Positions 59,128-64,000 of a DNA stretch of 64,000 nt are shown here, in pieces. The first letter of the stretch is position 1. Each line of letters begins with the position of its first letter. The position numbers and the translations under genes were made by a program. Source of the stretch: Metallyticus violacea (Eukaryota > Arthropoda > Insecta > Mantodea > Metallyticidae); the NCBI GenBank assembly GCA_030762175.1, contig CM060830.1, forward strand, positions 46,154,001 through 46,218,000, in the 5' to 3' direction. Under the pieces are notes generated by a model, which was not told where the DNA came from, searched no databases, and saw only the letters and a program-made list of their open reading frames with translations.

Positions 59128-60946
59128 GTGCTTCTCCGGCTGAGGGTGCCGGCACATGTAACCTTTAATCCTCTTGGGCCACATCTGCAAGCTTATTATT
59201 TAGAATATCAAACACAGAAAAAGAGAGGAAAATTGCATTGTGCTTTCATAGATATTCGAAAAATGTTTGAATTCCCTGGAAAGACAAGCATTATGGAAGT
59301 AAATTATGGACGAAAGAAATGTAAGGTAAAACGATCAAGGCATTAGAATCAACATATAGTTACTTATAGTTCTGCGAAAAATATGATCGCGTTAAAGTTT
59401 CAAAAAGTGTAATAATACGGAGAGGTGTGAAGCAAGGCTGTATCCTATTACCCCTCCTTTTCAATTTGTTTGTAGATGTCGAAAATGTGTGTTGCAGAAT
59501 CTGATGCCCCGAATATAGGAGGCATATCCGCACCAGCTCTCCTTTATGCGGATGATTTAATATTGATATCCACAACAATTGACGGTTTGCAAAGGGAACT
59601 GGGCTGCTTAGAGGCGTATTGTTGCCAGGAATGGGGAATGACAGTCAACGAGAAGACCAAAACAATGACTTTAGGTAATATCAAGAACTTTGCGGTGCAG
59701 GAGATGTGGGTGTATACAGGTTAAACAGTGGAAAATGTAAAGAAATTCAAATACTTGGGAGTCACTTTAGCTATAAACGGGAACTGGACAAAACACACAG
59801 GCAACATAAAACGCAAGTGCAAAATTAAAAATATAGAACATTAAAGATTTTAGCAAAAATACCGGAAACTCCGCTGAGAACAATGCAGTTGGTGTACAGG
59901 GTGGTTGTGAGGTGAACTATGGCGTACGGGGTGAAAAACACCGAGGAACTTAATCAGGTACAAACACAGTTTCTAAAGCGGTTGCTACAAGTAGGGAGGG
60001 GTACAGCAAATTGTGGGGTTCTGAAAGAGTTTGATATTAAGAACAATTAATTACTAGTTAAGGATAATACGGGGAAATCAAGCTGTTCTTCGAGCAGTTT
60101 GTCTAGGGGAGCAAATAAGGAATGAGCATCAAAAATAAGGAAAGGCTTAGGCAAAATTGAATTGAGGTATATTTGCTTAAGGGGAGAGAACATTACACGA
60201 AATAGTTGGAAAATATTTAACAAACGTTTGCGAGATATAGATAGACAAAATATTGAGTCTCAATGCGGAGAAAAATTACCATTTAACCTGCAGGCTCAAA
60301 TACGTCCGATGTGAGGGAGGGAGGATTATTTGGATATCTGTGGCTGAGAAGAAAGAAGTGGTCTCGCATGGTTCAGATTAGGGACTTGGAAAGGAAACAA
60401 AACAGTTAATACTCTCGGGGAAAAAAGCTGTCCATTGTGCGGAGAAAGCGATACCTGGAGGCATATTCTGGCACAATGCAAGGGAACGGAGATTTTAAGA
60501 AATGAGCATTTATCACCGCAATTTCTGAATTCCAATAAAAATTTGAACATTTGCCGGGAAGTGTTGGTGCATGCGAGATACACAATTTGGGAATATTTCT
60601 ACAGAAGACCCGACAAAGAAAGTTAATGACCATAATGAAGAGGGAAGCGTTGAAGGGCGGATGTGAGTAAAGGGAAGGGGGGCTCAAGAGTAAGAATTCC
60701 ATTCATTTTTATGTATTTGTGTATGAAATTATTAATAGAAAACATAAATATATCCAAGTATTTGTATATTTGTATGTAGGTATGTGTGTATGTATATATG
60801 CGTGTATGTATGGCCATTTTGATTGTGATAAGGACGATATTAGCATGTACGGTCGTAAGGCTCATGCGACCGTTGTATTTATTTGAATGTATTTTAAAAC
60901 TGGTACAATAAAACGTCCATTACTGCTACTGCTACTACTACTACTA
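59128..60946 (+). mobile_element. LINE remnant with YADD reverse transcriptase and 3' zinc knuckle
   Basis: Palm block 1 at about 59220-59275 reads CAFIDIRKMFEF (cf. AFIDFRKAFD). GVKQGCILLPLLFNLFVD lies at 59426-59479. The catalytic box LLYADDLILIS is at 59541-59573, inside an 82-codon open frame (59476-59724). VKKFKYLGVTLAINGNW follows at 59738. Near 60428-60478 is CPLCGESDTWRHILAQC, a C-x2-C-x7-H-x4-C knuckle found C-terminal to reverse transcriptase in several non-LTR clades. An AATAAA at 60907 precedes a (TGC/TAC)TAC simple-repeat end at 60925-60946, plausibly the 3' terminus. The 5' endonuclease is absent; stops and frameshifts are present but fewer than in the other LINEs here. Confidence 0.85.
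60685..60815. repeat. (TATG)n-like low-complexity tract within the LINE 3' region
   Basis: TGTATGTAGGTATGTGTGTA and similar at 60770-60811, an imperfect purine-pyrimidine simple repeat. Confidence 0.8.
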
Positions 60947-61149
60947 GCATTCAATCCTTGTAAGCTGACCTGCGCTCTTGGGTTCTGAAAGTATATTGTC
61001 TGTATTAGAATGGCAAGAAACAGAATACCGGTTATCCTTAACATTACCCAAATCAAGATAAAATTTCTAAGGAAAGGAAATCCACAATTTTTGCCCTTAG
61101 GCATTTAGTTGACCATTTTTTTTAATGTGTGGGTACTGGCGTAGCAGTA

Positions 61150-61365
61150 GCCGTGTAATACAATAAAACTGCAACAGGCGCCCTAGTCCAATACGTACTT
61201 TATAATACACTAGGTTTTTGTTTTTGATTTTATAAAGGATATTAGATTTCACAATAAACTATTAAACAAGTACATATTCAGCATAAATAGAATAATAATA
61301 ATAGAATAAAGTAAAATAAATAAAAAAGAAAATATAAATAAGTCGCATTAGGAATGATACACCGC
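61150..61365 (+). repeat. A-rich dispersed repeat R, copy 2
   Basis: Matches 8036-8255: AATACAATAAAACT, CAACAGGCGCC, TTATAATACACTAG, TTCACAATAAACTA, AAAATATAAA, TTAGGAATGATACACC in the same order, with an internal (AAT)n expansion near 61290. It begins about 200 bp after the LINE's simple-repeat end. Confidence 0.65.
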
Positions 61366-64000
61366 TAAATTCAGTCAATTTGTTTTCCCCACTCTCTCCC
61401 GGTCCATCTTAGTGATCTTGACCCCAATTTTGATGTTTGCTGCTCCACCTCCCATTCATTTTATGCCCGATTGTACTCCCAGCAAAATAATGTATTTGCT
61501 TTGCGCATTGTCGGCAGTCAATCTATATCCCTCAAGCGATTCTTAACCCTCCTCCATGCGCTCTCTCTCTATTCCCCTGATTCGCCATCCAAATGAAAGT
61601 AAGAACTCTCCTTTATCAAAAGTTTCGTAGAGGTGTGGTGTACGGTGATGTGTTTCGTGTAATCATGCCAAAGCTAAGTTTTTATTAATAACACTAATTA
61701 CTTTATTTAATGCATTTTTTAAATCTCCTCATGACCACTGCCTCGACATATAAAGAAAAAACTCTATGGAAATGCAATGTTACAGTGGGCTGTCTTCTGC
61801 CTTGTTAGGCTCGTGAATTTGGACATAATGTTATGTAATACTAAATAGATAAAATAGGGACTGTCGTATAACGTTATTGATCCAGTAGCATTGCTACTGG
61901 TGTATAAATAATTTGGTAACGAAAGATGGAAGACTTGTTTTCAAAACTAAGGGAAGGTTAGATATTTCTATACCCAAGAAAAATCGAGCGAAGGCAAGAA
62001 ATGATTAGAAGTAGACTCTTATAGAGGCTCAAGTAAATTTAGTTCAAGAGTTTCATACTAACAGAAAGTCTGTAGCTACCATCAGCAAGCTCAAAAAAGA
62101 CTTAAAGTGAAATTGTTCATTGTGGAGCAGAAAATACTTCAGATTCCAAATAAGAAAATTAGGATTCAAATGGAGGCAGTGTTACTCAGGTGATCAATTA
62201 TCCAAACTCTCCCTAATCTTCAACCGGCTTCATTAGTATAACTTTAGTTATCACAGTGTGCAGCAGTCGACACCATAGTTCAGATTACTGCAAATAATGT
62301 GAGAATATTGTATTTTCATCCAATTGGTAATAAATACTATAAAATAAAATTCGTCCTTTTACAGTAAAAGGAGAAATCTTTTGATATCTTCTTTCTAAAA
62401 GTAAGATATAACACAATAATCTTCACAATTTTCAGATATTGTAATACATTATCCTTGTTCGTATTTTGTTTTAGTACTGTAACTTAAGGAGGGGGGCGGT
62501 TTGGCGCGCGCTAGGCTGGTTACTGCCGGGATCAATCTGCTGCGTAAACCGAGGCCCAAACCGATGGATGGCACCGTAATTTGATAACAACAAATGCGTT
62601 TTTAATCACACGTCTTTCAAAGTTTTTCCCCCCTTTATTGTCAAAACCAAGCATAAAAGCGTTTATGTTTTATGTGTGCACTGATAATTATTTATACAGG
62701 AGAAACTTTTATTCTGCAAAGGAAAATACTTCACCTTACTCAACCCAAAATTTTCTTTTGAACTGTATCAGCAGGAGTATTTTCGAGTGTTATATCTGAA
62801 TATCATAACATTTGGGAACCTCCGGTCATAACCCTTATAATGCCCCTCTACGCTCTGTCTCTCTCTCCCCCCTTCTCATGAAAACTTTAAAGAAAATACA
62901 CATGTTTCGCTCTTAAATCTTTTCCAGACGTTCCAAAAGCAATCTCCATAAAATGTTGTGTGTACATCGCTTGGCAAGTTATATAACGGAATAGAAGAAA
63001 CTCCGCCTGCCTGCCTGCCTGCCTACCCTACCCACTACGCTATATTGCTGGTACATAGCGAGGGAAGAGACTTTCCTCTTGTGCAAACTCATTAAAAGTG
63101 AAAGTTAAGTTTTCATCAATCAAGAAGCCAACTAAAATAAAAAGATCTGTTTACCGAAAGATGGAAAAGAGGGAAGTATAGACTCTGCGTTTCGCTAGAC
63201 TGTATCCCTTTCTAATGATTGCTTAGGAGTCAACGTTGATTGCATTCCTCATACTTGGTACAGTCTGGTTACACAACTTGTTACCCTGGAGTACTTTAAA
63301 ACGGCACATTTAATCATAGCATACCCTTACGTTTAGCTGTTTTACCAACAATAAGGAGTAGTAATGTGCACTAAGGTGTTGTAATTTGCCGCAAATCTAG
63401 TCCTCATTGAATAAATTACAGATTTTTGTATCTAAAATGAACGTTTTTATTATACAGGAGAAGGTTGTAGACAATCTTGCTTTGAATCCTTATTTATTAC
63501 CTTATGAACGTATTTTTGTGAAAACAATGAATAGAATTGTATTGGATTGGATTAGTAAGGACGGAGGAGAAATTTTCAATATTTTAGTCTTGCTCAAGGG
63601 CTGGCCGTTTGAGCCTTCGCCTACATGTGATGTCTCTGGGAGGAAGTGAGACACGGCGACATAGGCGAGATCCCTAACATTGTTTCCAAACAGAATACTA
63701 TTGACACCTCACAGAATCGCCGTTTCCACACCAAACGTGAAGCAGAAAACTTTCCAATCGCAAATCATCGGCACGCCGCACATAGCATCAGCCCAACTTG
63801 CTTAGCACTTTTGATCCTGCAACAGAACAGAATGAAATGAAATGCTTTTAAGTTTCGTTTTCAACGTTTTATTTTACATTCTTCAATAAATTCAACAAAC
63901 TTTTTGAAAATCCAAAAAGTATAAGTTTTTTTTTTCCTTCAGTTCTGAATAAGGTATCTATTCTTCTTGTTCACTCGGTACATTGTTAGCACTCAGGTAC
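61366..64000. other. 2.6 kb without recognised gene
   Basis: Contains a GC-rich patch at 62490-62575 (GGCGCGCGCTAGGC) and a short (CTGC)n tract. Frames of 60-80 codons show no recognisable domain. Confidence 0.45.
63006..63024. repeat. (CTGC)n tetranucleotide repeat
   Basis: Four to five CCTG units in a row. Confidence 0.9.

Noticed and set aside
62490..62575. GC-rich patch with GGCGCGCGC, considered as a CpG promoter or SINE head
   Set aside because: Too short, no B-box, no adjacent frame and no second copy.
1..64000. CRISPR arrays, rRNA, prokaryotic operons, or a defence-type gene cluster
   Set aside because: No spaced identical direct repeats with unique spacers, no rRNA similarity and no long tightly packed frames; the content is eukaryotic repeat DNA.

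Overview
The window looks like a piece of a large, AT-rich, repeat-laden arthropod genome, most likely an insect. The evidence is several mariner-type and other Tc1/mariner/IS630-superfamily transposase fossils, non-LTR retrotransposon reverse-transcriptase fossils, many tRNA-derived SINEs, microsatellites and two satellite-like arrays. No open frame exceeds 149 codons and none of the longer ones reads as a conserved host protein. The SINE load and CR1-like LINE remnants would fit a big-genome insect such as a cockroach, termite or stick insect, but the species cannot be fixed from sequence alone. I see no bacterial operons, rRNA, CRISPR array or intact host gene; the window is best read as intergenic or intronic DNA.

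Layout. 1-6.3 kb: AT-rich DNA with a 212-bp tandem duplication and a faint decayed coding-like stretch. 6.3-7.7 kb: a dead mariner split by a SINE with target duplication. 8-20 kb: SINEs of families A, B and C, a ~140-bp satellite array (11.74-12.23 kb) and two transposase scraps. 23.8-24.0 kb: a cluster of heat-shock-element-like motifs. 24.77-25.87 kb: a whole 1.1-kb mariner copy with perfect 20-bp terminal inverted repeats, TA flanks and an internally deleted transposase. 26.5-31.6 kb: SINEs, a tRNA-like hairpin, a CR1-like LINE remnant and a ~115-138-bp minisatellite array with two SINE insertions. 33-35.3 kb: a second mariner family split by an IS630-like element lying in the opposite direction. 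35.8-38.1 kb: two more transposase remnants. 38.8-39.6 kb: the same satellite as at 12 kb, in opposite orientation. 42-52 kb: SINE families C and D, a sister copy of the 33-kb mariner, another IS630-like relic and a LINE remnant. 54-61 kb: a transposase N-terminal scrap, two SINE A copies, a LINE with YADD reverse transcriptase and a zinc-knuckle 3' end, and a second copy of an A-rich repeat also present at 8 kb.

Functionally there is no gene network to describe. What the window offers is a layered insertion history: SINE in mariner, IS630-like in mariner, two SINEs in a minisatellite. It also has several unusual non-coding structures: a satellite pair sharing the same edge variant, the heat-shock-element cluster, and a central core apparently shared by two SINE families with different tRNA-like heads.
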